DNA from: Ceratodon purpureus
Lineage: Eukaryota > Streptophyta > Bryopsida > Pseudoditrichales > Ditrichaceae
Length of the DNA stretch: 64,000 nt
Direction of reading: 5' to 3'
Assembly (NCBI GenBank): GCA_014871385.1
Contig: CM026426.1
Location: forward strand, 38,967,799 to 39,031,798
Under the pieces are notes generated by a model. It was not told the origin of the DNA, searched no databases, and worked only from the letters and a program-made list of their open reading frames with translations. Made by a program: the position numbers and the translations under genes. Positions 1-12,296 of this stretch are shown here, piece after piece; the first letter of the stretch is position 1, and each line of letters opens with the position of its first letter.

Positions 1-9
1 TACAAGGAC

Positions 10-1256
10 ATGGACAGAAACAGGGACAAGGAAAGGAGAAGGGGAAGGGGAGGGGGAAGGGGAAAAAGAAGGGGACGGTTTAGGGATAGGGGAAGGTGGG
101 GGGGAGGAGGGGACGGGGAAAAGGGAGGGGAAGGGGGAGGGGAAGGGGACGGGGAAGGGGACGGGTCTCCTAACAAATCCCGGTTCCCTAGATTGTTGTC
201 TCCTGTAGTGCAATTTGCAGGGTCTAGGCGAGACAAAGTGGTTCGGACAGCAGAAGCTGCTGCTGCATTGCTTACACTAGAGGATGTCACTAACATTCAC
301 CCTGCCCCACGGCATCAGCCTGTATCAGGATTATATACTCTCCTCAGAGAAGGGCCTGTTCCAGTTGTAGACAAGGCACTACTGCTTGAACCGGAGAAAT
401 GCATGCAGCATCTCTACAAGTTGGAAAGCGATGGACTCCTCTCGGATAAGATCCTTGGAGCGCTGGGACCCTGGATCCACTGGCGTTGTGCTAAATTGCT
501 GCAGGTAAACACAACCTGGGTAGATTGTATCGATTTGTAGTGCAGCATTCTATGTAGTGTGTAGTAAATATTGTATGACCGCTTTCTAATATGTTCGTAG
601 TATTTTTCCTTTCGCTGTGCAGGAACCATCTAATGTTCCATATCGGGAAGAGAATATACGGGCTGCATTGCACTATGCAATAGGTAGTTGGAATCCATAC
701 ACGAGAAGGAAGGATAAGGAAGGAAAAGACACAGAACTCCGAAAGCTTCATGGGTACTTACACCACCAACGCGAGCTTAGGGAGTACGAGGTTTACAAGG
801 AGAGTGCACTGTAGGAAGCCCGAGAGTTGTACGTTAAGAAAGCTATAGAAGAGTTCGAGTCCTTGGAACGGGCTTCGGTGGACGAGGACAAGAGGTGGTC
901 TTGGTCGCCTCTATACCAGGCCCTACTCAGGGACCCTCTAGGAGATGGACCCAAGCGCCCCTGGAAGCACACCCAGGACGAACTGGAAGAGGTAATGAGA
1001 ATTTTGGGAGAGGAAGTTGGGTCATTTAAGTCGAGTTTGGAGTCAGAGTGCCCTCATGTGGTGCGTGCTTTGAAATTGTATATGAGGGTGACAGAGGGCC
1101 GTGGTGAAGACACAAATTCTGATCCGCCTGGCCACCACGATGTTCATAAGCAGTTTGAGGACGCTCTGCGAACCGCTGAAGAGTTACAAGAGATTGCGCG
1201 AATAGGTCCAATGAGGACACTGATGAGGCCGACTTTGCAGATAGCATAGTCAAGGC
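10..1256 (+). pseudogene. CACTA transposase gene, N-terminal exons (broken)
   Basis: The first exon runs from before or near base 10 to 504. It begins with a low-complexity Arg/Gly/Glu-rich stretch from purine-rich DNA (about 20-170). A GT donor at 505 and an AG acceptor before 623 join it in frame, Leu-Leu-Gln to Glu-Pro-Ser. The second exon (623-1256) is charged and helical, with one TAG stop near 812 and a frameshift near 1205. After the shift the frame runs through an acidic stretch into the TNP2 N-terminal region. I do not recognise a domain in the first 380 residues; membership in the CACTA transposase gene is inferred from frame continuity and order. The true start may lie upstream of the window. 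Confidence 0.5.
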
Positions 1257-1588
1257 GTTGGAGTTACTTTACTCGGAGGCCTCACATCCAGTGTATCTAG
1301 GTAGTCTTGTGAGCCTAATTTCAGCAGTGGTTGTCATCATGACATTGTGCACGACGCACGGGGTGAGCAACGCATTTGTAACTGAGCCACTTCATTACCT
1401 GTCGAGGAAGCTTCTTCTAAAAGAAAACGTCTTGCCTGCAAAGCACTACAACTTGAAGAGAATGCTGCAGGCACTTGGACTAGCGTACAATGTTATACAT
1501 GCTTGTCTTGCAGGTTTTGTTCTATTTTGTGGTGAGCACGAGGACTGCGAATCATGTCTCTGCTGCGGGAAAAGCAGATACAGAGAAG
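1205..1588 (+). pseudogene. CACTA TNP2 transposase, N-terminal conserved region with zinc-binding cysteines
   Basis: This stretch reads as the region before the TNP2 catalytic domain. It has an acidic lead, then LLYSEASHPVYLGS, a hydrophobic segment, LPAKHYNLKRMLQALGL, then YNVIHACLAGFVLFCGEHED and a closing CxxCG motif (ESCLCCGKSRY). In the family this block is followed by the Transposase_21 domain, as it is here after an intron full of repeats (1600-1860). The cysteine pattern H-A-C...CxxC is preserved. The reading frame is entered through a frameshift at about 1205, so the copy is not intact. Confidence 0.75.
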
Positions 1589-1599
1589 GTAGTGTGTAT

Positions 1600-1860
1600 C
1601 ATTTGTAACGCAATGTATGTCGTTTGGAGGTCAATGTGTTTTATCCGTAACGCACCTTATGTCATCTGCAACTTAGTTTTCTACATCTGTAACGCAGTAT
1701 ATGTCATGTCAAACGTAATGAATGTCATCAATAACTCAATGTATGTCATTTGAAATGCACTTTATGTCTCCCTTAAGGATGCATTGATGTCATTTTAGAC
1801 GCATTGTTTGTCTTCACTAACACAATTTGTGCCATCTGTAACGTAATGTAGTGTTCGCTG
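1600..1860. repeat. CACTA intronic repeats, TGTAACGCAxTGTATGTCAT type
   Basis: About ten degenerate copies of a unit near 25-30 bp, with core TGTAACGCAATGTATGTC, follow one another with little spacing. Related copies are scattered at 2830-2960, 3480-3720 and 4400-4560 and, beyond element A, at 44690-45560. CACTA elements are known for short repeats that bind transposase-encoded factors. Their presence inside introns as well as near the end is unusual. Confidence 0.6.
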
Positions 1861-1890
1861 TATCTGTATGAAGGTACGAAGACAGCACCG

Positions 1891-2597
1891 ATGAAGGTTG
1901 GAAGGCACTTTCCCCTCATTCCGAGGTTGAGACGCATGTTTGGCTCTCCTGCAATTACAAAGCTTCTGAAATGGCATTCAGAGCGTAGAGTGACCACAAA
2001 CGGGGATGGCGAGGTCGTAATGGAGACCGTCATTGACAGTCTTGCTTGGAAACACATTGGAGTCATAGATCCCACATTTCAAGCGGAAAACCGGAACGTG
2101 CGCATGGCACTGTCACTTGATGGACTGAACCCTTTTCGGTTCGGAGTACGTCACATTCAACGTGGCCTGTTCTTTTGATAATTTACAACCTATTGCCGTG
2201 GTTACTCACAAAACGCTTTTTCATCATGCTGAGCATTTTAATTTTGGGCAAAGTGTCACCAACGCACAAGAACATAGATGTTTTCATTGCGCCACTTTTG
2301 GAAGAATTGCATGCCCTGTGGAGAGGCGTACCATTCGTAGACGCTTTAGCAGATGGCGCAGAGAGGTCCTTTACCCTCCGTGGCCTGTTATTATGGACAA
2401 TCATGAATTTTCCCGCTTATGGCTTGATGTCTGGACATAAAAACCAAGGGCTACAAAGCTTGCCCAGTTTGTGGTCCGAACATTGTTTCCTGAAGCGCGA
2501 GGGGCCCGAAGACCCAAAAGATAGTGTACGTATGTGCACGCCAACATCTTCGGGAGGACCATGCGTTCCGTACCGATCTGCGGTTCAATTGTTTTGA
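1891..2597 (+). pseudogene. CACTA TNP2 transposase catalytic region (Transposase_21 family)
   Basis: The protein starts with FPLIPRLRRMFGSPAITKLL and WHSERRV, continues with DSLAWKHIG and NVRMALSLDGLNPF. After a one-base frameshift near 2145 it goes on with the WPVLLIIYNLLPWL block, then NIDVFIAPLLEELHALW, FTLRGLLLWTIMNFPAYGLM and SGHKNQG. These blocks and their order are diagnostic of the TNP2 transposase of plant CACTA elements. It would have cut the element at its CACTA termini. The frameshift and the loss of the cysteine-rich follow-up show that this copy is dead. The downstream gap to 3800 holds repeats and no convincing coding exon. Confidence 0.85.
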
Positions 2598-2599
2598 AG

Positions 2600-3780
2600 A
2601 GAAAGGTTGTTCCTGTTCAAGGATGACTGACAATGACAACTGCGGTTTGCACGAGAAAGGGAGGCGTACATTGCCTCTGGAAGAAGGGTAGACGGTCAAC
2701 GCAATCCCGTGAGGAGGCACGGAGTGAAGAGAATTTTCGCGCTTTTCTCCCTTCTATATTGGAAGGTGTGGGCCATGTCACTTACTGCTTTTTATTTTTG
2801 CTTGACTCCTCAATATGTTAAAGTGCTGGAGACGCAGCGTAACATAGAACTCTGTTAACCCGCATCTCCACGATGTCATATGTAACATGAATTTGTGCCG
2901 TAGAGTGTTGTCATTCTAAACACAAAACACCGTTTAACTCTGTCAACCTACGTCACTTGAAAACGTCACTTTTTGCATTCGATAGAAATATATAAAATTA
3001 TAGAATTTTGACCATGACCGTCAATGTGGTGCAGGACTTGCTTATGAGGCATACCTTGGACGTCATGCATTGCAAGATAAACCTTTGTGAAAATATAATA
3101 AAAACTCTATTTGCGGAGATTAACTTTCCTCGAGGACGCATGGACTTCAAAGATATGGGAGTGAGGTCTAACTTATAGTTGAGACAGACCAACGGCAGAG
3201 ACGGCCGGCTATTCATGCCACACGCACCTTATGTTCTCTTACCACTAGTGATGATTGACATGCTTGCCGTAATATGATCGACGAAGGTGCCACAAAATTA
3301 TGCAAGAGCCATTTACAAAAGGGTGTGTGAAGGAAGAGTGAGATTTCTTAAATCCCATGACTTTCACATACTAATGCAATAGGTAAACAAATTTCAATTC
3401 TACGTTGCTATTATGTTTAAGTTGATGTATTGAATGTGTGTCAGCTATAGAGATATAAGCAATATGTTACTTCTCGTCAATAGAATGTTTTAGTTAACGC
3501 CAAGGCATGTTCCTTCATGTTAAGCTAAATTCCTTGGAAACGCAGTGTAATGTTACTTGAAACAATGAGTAACATAATTTTGACGTCAGAAGATGTTACT
3601 TCATGTTATTTTAAACTTGATGAAACATAGTGCCACGTTACTGGAAACAAAGAGTAACGCCAGGTTAACGACAAAGCACGTATCTAGATTAATGTCCCTT
3701 ATAATCAATGAGCCGTCATGTGCCATAGTGTAGTATAGAAACAAAATATTAATTCCATACTTTCTCACACTCTAATTGAC
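2600..3780. other. Non-coding interval within the CACTA element
   Basis: This AT-rich stretch contains copies of the CACTA repeat family (about 2830-2960 and 3480-3720, with AACGCAGTGTAATGTTACTT units). I find no exon here that continues the transposase. It probably represents intron plus degraded coding sequence. Confidence 0.4.
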
Positions 3781-3800
3781 TTGCTGCCGGTGCATTTGCA

Positions 3801-4272
3801 GATACTACCCGTGTCACTGAGGAATGTCGATATGAATCGCAAAGTCCGGACCTACATTATGAGAGTCAGGAGGGTATTTAGACGCTTGTGTAGTCGCACG
3901 GTCAACTCGTCTAAAGAACAAGAGTGGATTGCATACGCAAATGAGACGCTTTGTATGATTGAGCGTGAGCTCCTTCTAGGTTCAATGGTCATCATGGCGC
4001 ACCTTCTTGTGCATCTTATGGAGGAGCTATTTCTATGCGGCCTAGTTCAGAGCCGTTTGATGTATCCAATGGAGAGATATATGAAGACCCTCAAGGATTA
4101 TGTGCGTACATACGCTCGGCCCGAGGGTTGCATGGCAGAGGCATACTCTATGGAAGAAACACTTGGATTCTGCTCAGAGTATATGGAACGTTACTGCGCT
4201 ACATCCCGCAGAGTGTGGGATGCAAACGAGATCAAGCAATGCACGATGAAATGGTGGAGGGCAAGGGAGTAA
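3801..4272 (+). pseudogene. CACTA transposase C-terminal exon with DUF4218-type domain
   Basis: After an AG acceptor at 3800 the frame reads ILPVSLRNVDMNRKVRTYIM, later LCMIERELLL, IMAHLLVHLMEEL, GLVQSRLMYPMERYMKTLK, DYVRTYARPEGCMAEAY and ETLGFCSEYME. This is the characteristic DUF4218 block that follows the catalytic domain in CACTA TNP2 proteins, including the H-L-x-x-H-L-x-x-E and R-x-MYP-x-ERYMK signatures. The exon is about 157 codons and open throughout. It is followed by repeats and then the DUF4216-like exon. Confidence 0.85.
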
Positions 4273-4837
4273 GGCGAGTAATGTCCCGCACTCTTCGTGA
4301 ATGGATTCACAACTTTGTAGTCACAAATGCCGCCTCATTTCAGCACTACAGACTGTGCCACCCTAAACAATGTCTGTGACCCTTCCCTACTTTTTTTCCC
4401 CTTCATATGTCAACGTCCGTAAACATGAACTAATGTCTTCAGAAACATGAGTTTACGTTCACGTCACCAGAATTTATGTTAACACCCGTTAAAATGGCTG
4501 CGAATGAGTTAAAACGTGTCACTATGTACATTGTTTCCCTTAAATCTAACGCAACAGCTCTGACAATGTCTCCATAATTGCGCACTTCAGAGCGTACGAG
4601 GTGGAAGAGGAGTCAAGGTCGTCACTACGCCGCCAGCGCCATCGTGGAAGACCTTCTCGAAGGAGACAGAGGCCCTCTGATATGCGTAAAGAGCTGCGGG
4701 CTTTGCAACCCTTTCGAGATTGGCTAACTGCCGCGGTTGCCACCAACCGTGCCACTGGTGACTGGGTTGAGGCGCATCGACTAAACCACGTTTGATTTGT
4801 CGAGGCCTCCATCGTTTAATGCAACCGCTTATCATAA

Positions 4838-5116
4838 ATGAAGGCTTATGGCATGCACTTTCGTTGCCGCTCAGTTGAAGCTTCAAACACCACCATGGAT
4901 AGTGGAGTGCATGCATCCTTCACAGATGATGGAAGGGCAAAGACAGAGGAGTACGTGGGCCATGTTGAAGAAATACTCAAATTAGACTACATGCGTACGT
5001 GCGTCGTAGTTCTTGTATGTTCATGGGTTTAAGGAAGAATAGGAGGTGCTGCTCCTACAATGAAGCGGGATGAACACGGATTCCTTTCCGTGAACTTCTC
5101 AGATCACTACAAAGCA
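4838..5116 (+). pseudogene. CACTA transposase DUF4216-like terminal region, cut by element A
   Basis: The frame reads AYGMHFRCRSVEASNTTMDS then SGVHASF, EEYVGHVEEILKLDYM, VVVLVCSWV, a TAA stop at about 5030, and then further coding-like sequence with EHGFLSVNFSDHYKAPL. The pattern (variable NG-x-RF block, NSGV, YxGxxxEIxxLxY, VxLxxCxW, then DxxxFxxVN) fits the DUF4216 domain at the C-terminus of plant CACTA transposases. The match breaks off at the target duplication of element A (5117-5126). Confidence 0.65.
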
Positions 5117-5126
5117 CCTCTTGGTC
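5117..5126. repeat. Target-site duplication of element A, left copy
   Basis: CCTCTTGGTC here matches CCTCTTGATC at 44673-44682 with one mismatch. A 10-bp duplication fits the 8-11 bp typical of Mutator-like elements. Directly inside both copies lie inverted termini. Confidence 0.75.
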
Positions 5127-5195
5127 AGGAAAAGCTATTTAGTGAGCATTGAGCGTTGAGCGGTGAGCAGTAACTTTTCAATGATTTTGATGATT
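5127..5195 (+). repeat. Left terminal inverted repeat of element A
   Basis: It begins AGGAAAAGCTATTTAGTGAG, then has short GAGC-containing repeats (gagcattgagcgttgagcggtgagc), then AGTAACTTTTCAATGATTTT. It pairs with 44605-44672 and resembles element B's left end (GGTGAGCAGTAAATTGG), showing that the two elements are related. Confidence 0.75.
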
Positions 5196-5199
5196 TTGG

Positions 5200-6320
5200 C
5201 AGAATGACAGGGTACCTATGACCGTGGGAATGGTCTTAATTTTTTAGAAATCTCTATCATCAAATTATGTAGAGAGCAACGTTTCTTAAGAAGTTTAAAT
5301 GAGTTTTAGCATTACATTAATCTACTGCCTCTTTGAATGTTGGTCAATTACATGCATACATGTACAAATTGATACTTGGACAAATGACTTGGGTTACTCC
5401 AAGATACATAAACGACAAAGATCAGATGAAGCAAAGCATGCCCTTCTGTGAACTAGAGAGGCTTGAGAAAGCATTCCTCACAATCTGTAAAGGAGTATGA
5501 CATGACATATGGAGGGTTGAATCAATTATACACGGTAGTTTTGAGACAACACGAGCGATCTTGACATCTAGAAATGAGATAACTGCTGGTGGAGTCTAGG
5601 AATGTGTTTCAGAGCAACCCATTAAATCCTACCTGCAGAGGATTTCTAAATATTATTGTCTACCCACAATTACGACATAACTTTGAGAAATGTACATAAT
5701 TCCAATTCTTCCATTTTTATTCTTTCATTTCTATCTATCTTCTCAAATTTTGATTCTTCCATTCCACTTCCATTATTTATTTTTTTTATATTTTTTCATT
5801 TTTCAATTAATCTTCCATTCAATCTTTTCAATTTTATATTCTTCCATCCTTCTTCCAGTGTTACTGTTTTTTATTTTATGGAACAATTTGTGTCCCATTC
5901 TATCTATCTTCTAACTTCTTAATTCTTTCATGCATTTTCCATTTATGTTTTATTTTATTTATTCTTCCATTCGTCTCCCATTCTATCTATCTCTTCATTT
6001 TTTATTCTTCCAGTGTGGAACATTATTGATTTCTCTTTTACTCTTCCATATGTCTCCCATACTATCTTCTCATTTAAGGTAGTTATTTTTTTTCCATCAT
6101 TTGTCTTTTTTATTTTATTTTTTTATTTTCGACTGTTTTTACTTCTTAAAAATGTGGAGGTATTTTTTATTTTTCATTTTAATTCTTTTGTTTTCGTTTC
6201 ATGTTTTTTTTTTTTTGATTCTCTGCTCTTTGTTACATGTTTTGATCTAATTTACCGTTTTTTTTTTTTTTTTTTCGAAGTGTTTTAAATTTTATTACAT
6301 TGATAATATTAATATAAAAA
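5200..6320. other. AT-rich left arm of element A
   Basis: No gene is supported. From 5640 to 6310 the + strand is strongly T-rich, with ATTCTTCCATT-type repeats and poly-T runs, followed by a poly-A run near 6318. Open frames here are only low-complexity Phe/Ile/Ser stretches. It lies just downstream of the methyltransferase pseudogene, as the AT-rich stretch at 22500-22990 does in element B. Confidence 0.4.
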
Positions 6321-8699
6321 AAAAAAAACAGAGTTCAAACAACTTCAAAGATCTCAATTATGCACAAGGAGTCAACGCATTTGAAGAAAGGTTCACGATT
6401 ATTCGAAGAGACTGACAAAACAACAAAGAATATGATTAGTGGACGCCGAGTGATTATAGTGTGCAAATGTGTTAAAACGAAACAAATTCATAAACTTTAT
6501 TTATTATACCAGTATTGAAAACAGAGGACTATCAGTCATTCAAAGTCGCTGATATCCGATGCCGATGGAGAGACTTGAGAATTTGGAACACTTGCATCCA
6601 TGGAGGATTCCTTGTCCGATTCCAAGGCCTCTGAATCAATGTACTCTAATCGTTTTTTTGAATAATACTTAGGTATTGTAGTTCTATAGGAGCCCTCAAC
6701 TAGTCAATTAGCAACATTAGTAGTGTATGTAGGAAGTTCCCAAGACTTTGGAGGGCTTGGCAGAAAATTAGGGTTACAAAAAAAGGTTGGTCGATAGGAT
6801 ACCTCAAGTTACCGCATCTGCAAATGAAAATGGCAACATGTTGATAAAACCGCTACATATGTATGCAATTCAGAAAGGATAACACTAATAGTAGAAATTG
6901 TAGCTATACTCACTTATTAAACCTCGTCTTCTTCACGATCTTCAGAACAACAATGATATCGCTATCCGGATCCTTTGATATGACAGTGTCTCTTGATTTC
7001 ACTTTTATGGCAGGAGCAGATCAAACTAGAGAAGCAATCAAGGCATCAAAAATTGCCTTATCAGCCTCTAATGCCGCAATGTGGCGGTTCACATTGCGGC
7101 AGGCATGAATAGAAGCTCCTGCAAAATAAGAAAAAAATGAAGTTCAGTTTTTAAACAAAATAAAAATTAAATAACATGAAATGATCAATATACTTGTATA
7201 TCAACATGAAGAGATGTTCAACCTACCCGTACCTATAGAACAATCAAAAACAATATCCCTGGGCAAAGTAGATGCCTGAATGAGCATCTGCATAAGGGCC
7301 AAGGATTTTTCACGAGGACCATGCCATAGAATGGATCCATCCATTAACTGATCCTCCTTTGACACCAAGTTCTAGAGGTAGTCATCCCGTGCCACATCAA
7401 CCCCATAACGGTCCAGTGCAGGGATGTGTTAAAAACAAAATCTGGAATCAACCTCCCCCGGGATGCTCCTCACAATTAAGGTTATGCCAAACCTCATGGT
7501 CTACAGATTACAAAAACAGTGAATTAGTTCACTTAGAAAAGAAGATATAAATCACTATAAACATTCCAGCAAATGAAATGTTTTCAACTAGATGTAGCAT
7601 CAAGCAAGGCCTAGTCAAATTTAAATGACATACACTCACTATCTAGGAGTAACTTACTGTCCAACTCAGTATCCAGGAGTAACGTACTGTCTAGATCTTC
7701 AAGTTCCAATGTCCCTCAGTGATCCAACTCACTATCAATTCAGTCCGTGTGCACTGAGACTCACATCAAACCATGTGCATAGACCATGTGCATAGTGCAT
7801 GTGCATGTCCAACCACAATAAAATTAATCAAGGCTATAAGCAAATGAAATTACAAATAATCAAAGTGAGTACAAACTAAGTAATGGACATCTGCCTGCAC
7901 ATAGTCTATCCATTTAATATCTTATGTGGGGTAGCTAATATTATGTAACAAAAGATACAACTATCAACCATCCTACCAATAAGTCATATTAAAAAAAAAA
8001 ATCATTTAAAAAAACAAAATCATATCAACAAATAAACTCACAGGCAAGTCTCGATTAATAGGCGACGACATGTGAAGCTTGTTCATCCCCCACCATTCCT
8101 TGCGAACAGTAAATCCACATGACTCACAATACCCAAATATGGTAGACTTTGTAGAGATACAAAAAGTATGGAACAAAATTATCGCCCCATCATCTTGGAG
8201 GTGATGGTCAGCAGAATCGAAGATTGACTGAAACCAATCCTTGGATTCTATGTTCCATGCGGGAACAGACGATGGTGGATTCGATATTCCTAGAACATGA
8301 AGGCCCTCTAGAAGATCTCTAAGAATCAAGTCCACACAGGGTACTTCCGAAACAGAACCCTTATAGCGTCGGCCTTTGTCACTTAAGTGCTGCACATTTA
8401 AAAATACACTATCAAAACTCAGACAAAAAAAATTGAAAAGTGCACACATTCTAACTTGAAACTGTTCTAACTTACAAAGATTCACTAATCTTGAAGCACT
8501 AGTCAGATGAATTATTTCAAAGAACAATTGAAGTTAAAATCAGAGTGATCAAAGAAAAGATGTTTTGATGGATAAGTCTTCACTGGTAAAAACTCAATCT
8601 GACTGGTTTATTGGTTAAAACTTAATCTGACATAGAGTATCATCTTGGTTAGCTAGTTTTTTTTAGCAGTAACTAGAAAATCATGTGGTTAGCATGAAA

Positions 8700-9000
8700 A
8701 CAATAACAAGAAAATCATGAATAGTTCAGGCTATGTTCATCAACAAAAGGAGTATCATCTGCATCATGTGGATAGCTAGGCTGTGTTCATTAACAAAAGC
8801 AGTATCACTTGCATCATGTGGTTAGCTAGAAGAAGTTACTTGACATCATGCTAAACATCATGCTGAGAACATCTAATGTCATGAACATGCTGTGAACAAT
8901 TATGTCAAGAAACTTCTTCTAGCTAAACATGCTGTGAACATCATGCTCTGACATCATGTTAGAACATCTAACTGAACATCATGCTAAACATCATGCAAGA
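8700..9000. repeat. Short tandem duplications in an intron of the element A methyltransferase gene
   Basis: A unit of about 65 bp containing AACAAAAGxAGTATCA and GCATCATGTGGxTAGCTAG is duplicated. It is followed by several AACATCATGCT units. No coding potential was seen. Confidence 0.5.
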
Positions 9001-12000
9001 ACAGGTCACTTGACTATTAAGAGTACAGACTCCATTGTTTCAGAGTCAGAATTATACTAAAACAGTAATAAAGCAAAGGTGTTGAGCAATATGATACCTT
9101 AGAAATGAAGCTCTTTAACTCGTCAAATAATGGACTCAAGGTGCCCATGTTGCCACCAAGTATTTGCTCTAGTGAGAAGTTCTTAATCCACTCCCCAACT
9201 TGGCCATCATGCTCCTGAGCCGATGTTAAAACATGGATTCCTTGGCTTAACTGCTCATAGGAGGAACCGCATTTGGTTCCTCTCGTCTGAGTTGGAGCAT
9301 GAGAACCAGAGTCATATGTAGGACTAGTGTCGGCTGGTGACTTTTGTCTTTGTTCAGGAGGAGAATTTTTTTCTTCTTGCCCCTCCTAGTACCCTTTTTT
9401 AGGGACTTCTTCAACATCTCCAGCTCTTTCGGCTCAGCTTTCTCCTCAGCTTCCATCACACACAAGGCCTTCTTTTGATCTTCTTCAAGTCTTCTCTTCA
9501 CTGCCTTGGCACGCTCATTCTCATCTTCTATACTCTGCAAGTCCACCATCTCGATACCCGATTCTCCAATCATGTCTCTTGACTTCCTCAGCTCAACGTC
9601 AAAAGATGGGATGAAACTTGAAGGACAGTCAAGATACCAAGCACCACCAGTTAAATGAGAAGTGGACCACGTCCGTTGCTTAGATGCCCATAACATGCAA
9701 GATGAATGAGACCGATCAACCCATATGCCCAAGAAAATAGGAAGGGCTTCTCTGGAAATAGCTCCTTTTGCAAGAAGCTCATATTTGAAGTACACGTAGA
9801 GGAAGAGGACAAGCAATTCATAACAACTAGTAGAATATGTTTCTACTAAGCCTTTAAGTCTATACAAGTTCAATGTAAAGAAGTCACCGTACCACCAAGT
9901 CAGATCCCTTGAATTCCTTGAAGTCAATGGTTTTATTGAAAGCTTCAGTTCCTTTGAAAAAAAAGAGAAAGGCATGCTTCCAAAGCTTCATCCTACAGTC
10001 TACCACACAAGCCACTAGACTGAGTGGTTCTATAGGGACTTTCATGTCGATTAGAATGCGGTCATGCCGCAAGATTTCGTCCAAAGTCGTGGATGCTTCC
10101 TCTGATAACTATAAAGCCAACAAAGCAAACCATAAATTACAACAAAATGTAAATGCGAAATGGCAATTCATTTAATGTAAACATGCATAAAACTTAACAT
10201 GGTAATTTTTACGAGGAGGTACACTCACCACCGCCCAAAAACATGCCTTAGCTAGCCAGGTTGTAAGCTTGGCTTTGTTGACTGGTTTTACTCGTAACAT
10301 TTGAGCTTTCCTTGTGGCTGCTGATGAGTTGAAGAACTCAAGCCATTTAATCTTTGAGGCCAGCGAGGCCTTCGCTGTTGCAATGAGCTAAAGTTTTCTA
10401 TATTCAACTCTGGATTGGTGGAATTTTGTGAGTAGTGTCGCTCAATCTGCAAGGAGCAATTGTGCAAAGGTTTACAATCATATCCAGAAATTAAATAGAG
10501 CACATAAATGAATGCACACATGCTAAGGTAACATACCTCACGAAGCCATCCTGGTGTTAGCTCCGGATTAGCAATTGAACATAATTTGCCCATCTTCCCA
10601 ATTAACTTGTCAATCTTCTTCTGAACAGCCAATTTCATAGCAGATGCTTTGTCCGCTTCATTTACTTCTCCATCTGCTTGCTCTATGAAAGCCTGAAGAC
10701 CCTCATCTGATGCTCTGCCAATTTCGTGCTACAATTACATCATCATTGAATTAGTGAAGCACAAAGGGACATTATTATGTGTGCCATCAATTAGTCACCA
10801 ACAGAAACATGTGTAACAAAATGTGAGGACGAACTCATTGAGCTTCTGAATTCTACTAGTTGAGGAAATTAGAGTACTCATTATCCTCGCAGCCATGAAA
10901 TCACGTCAATGCACACCTAGATGAGTATGAACAATAATGTTAATCAACACTTACTAGCCGATTGTACTAACCAACAATAATATACATCACTAGTTGACTA
11001 TACTAACCAACATACATTACAGTCAAGAATATCATCACTCACTAAAAGACTCACTATTCAACACTCCAAAACCAACACTCCACAACAAACCATATAGACT
11101 GAGTAGAACATCTATAAATGATTCCAATGGAATGTCCAGAAATTTGATGATTAAGCAAGACATGGCAAGCAGTAACAAAATCAGACATCTTAAGTACATT
11201 AGAGTATGAAAACCAGACATCTCAAATATGCCTTGGTATATAATCACATTGTAATGTAAATTCAAATAAATATATTAATGTCATAGTTAATGCTAGTCTT
11301 ACCTAGTAGATAAAACTTGTGAACACGTTCATAGGTAAAGTATACCAAGTACTGTGTTTAGTCTTTCTGCACCGTTTCAAATCTGAAGTGGACAATATTT
11401 CCTTAAATTGTTCAAATGGCATAAGTCCATACTTCTGACCCTGAAAAAGGTGTGGACATCATTGGTCTTTACATGAGAGTTCTCTGTATGCCTATCCAAA
11501 AACACCTAAGAATTAGTAAATTGTAAACCAAAATCATGTAATAATTGGAGAAATAGTCATGACTTAAATTTCAATGAAGTAGTAAACTCATTTGTTAATA
11601 TTATGCATGACCTGCATAACTAAGCCAATTCTGCCCTTAGTGTCCAAAAGAATGGAGTTCACCAAATAATGCCATGACTGATCAAACTTGTGTAGCTGCT
11701 CTACATGGTTTAAGTATGCTTAACAACGATGATTTCCATCACATACAAAGAACATCACATTTGTTAAAGCTGCTAACTCATGGACAGAGAGGAGAAAGGT
11801 ATTAAACTTTTCATTCTTCTCATTCCAGATTGGTCCCCATCTAGCTTTATCAGCTTCTGATACCTCCTTAGTCTTTCCATCTTCATCTGTAGTTGTCAAA
11901 TAGAAAATCGATGCACCCTTACGATACCAATGTGCAAAATCCTCCTCAAGTTTAGGGAGGTCACATTGTATCATCGAGCAAACCATTGGCATAGCTTGCA

Positions 12001-12296
12001 TTCTACATAAAGGAATTTCAAATCTTGATGAACTAAATGGCTTCATTCAGAGACTTGAGATACTGGCAACAGAGGATGTCAAGCTCGAATCTCATCTTCA
12101 TCTCCAATAAATGCATCATCTTCTTCAATAGAGTCCTCTTCTTCCTTGTAAAATCCTTGTGTCTAGTGTATGGCTCTTTGGGAAGAACCTTCATACCTAT
12201 CCTCCTCATGTTCCTACAACATCAACAAGGGGTAGAGCTTATTACAAAGAATGCTTACAACACTATTAATGTACCAATCAAGCGCGTCGACTGAAG

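Noticed and set aside
5656..6288. Phe/Ile-rich frames that look like membrane proteins
   Set aside because: They come from T-rich low-complexity DNA.
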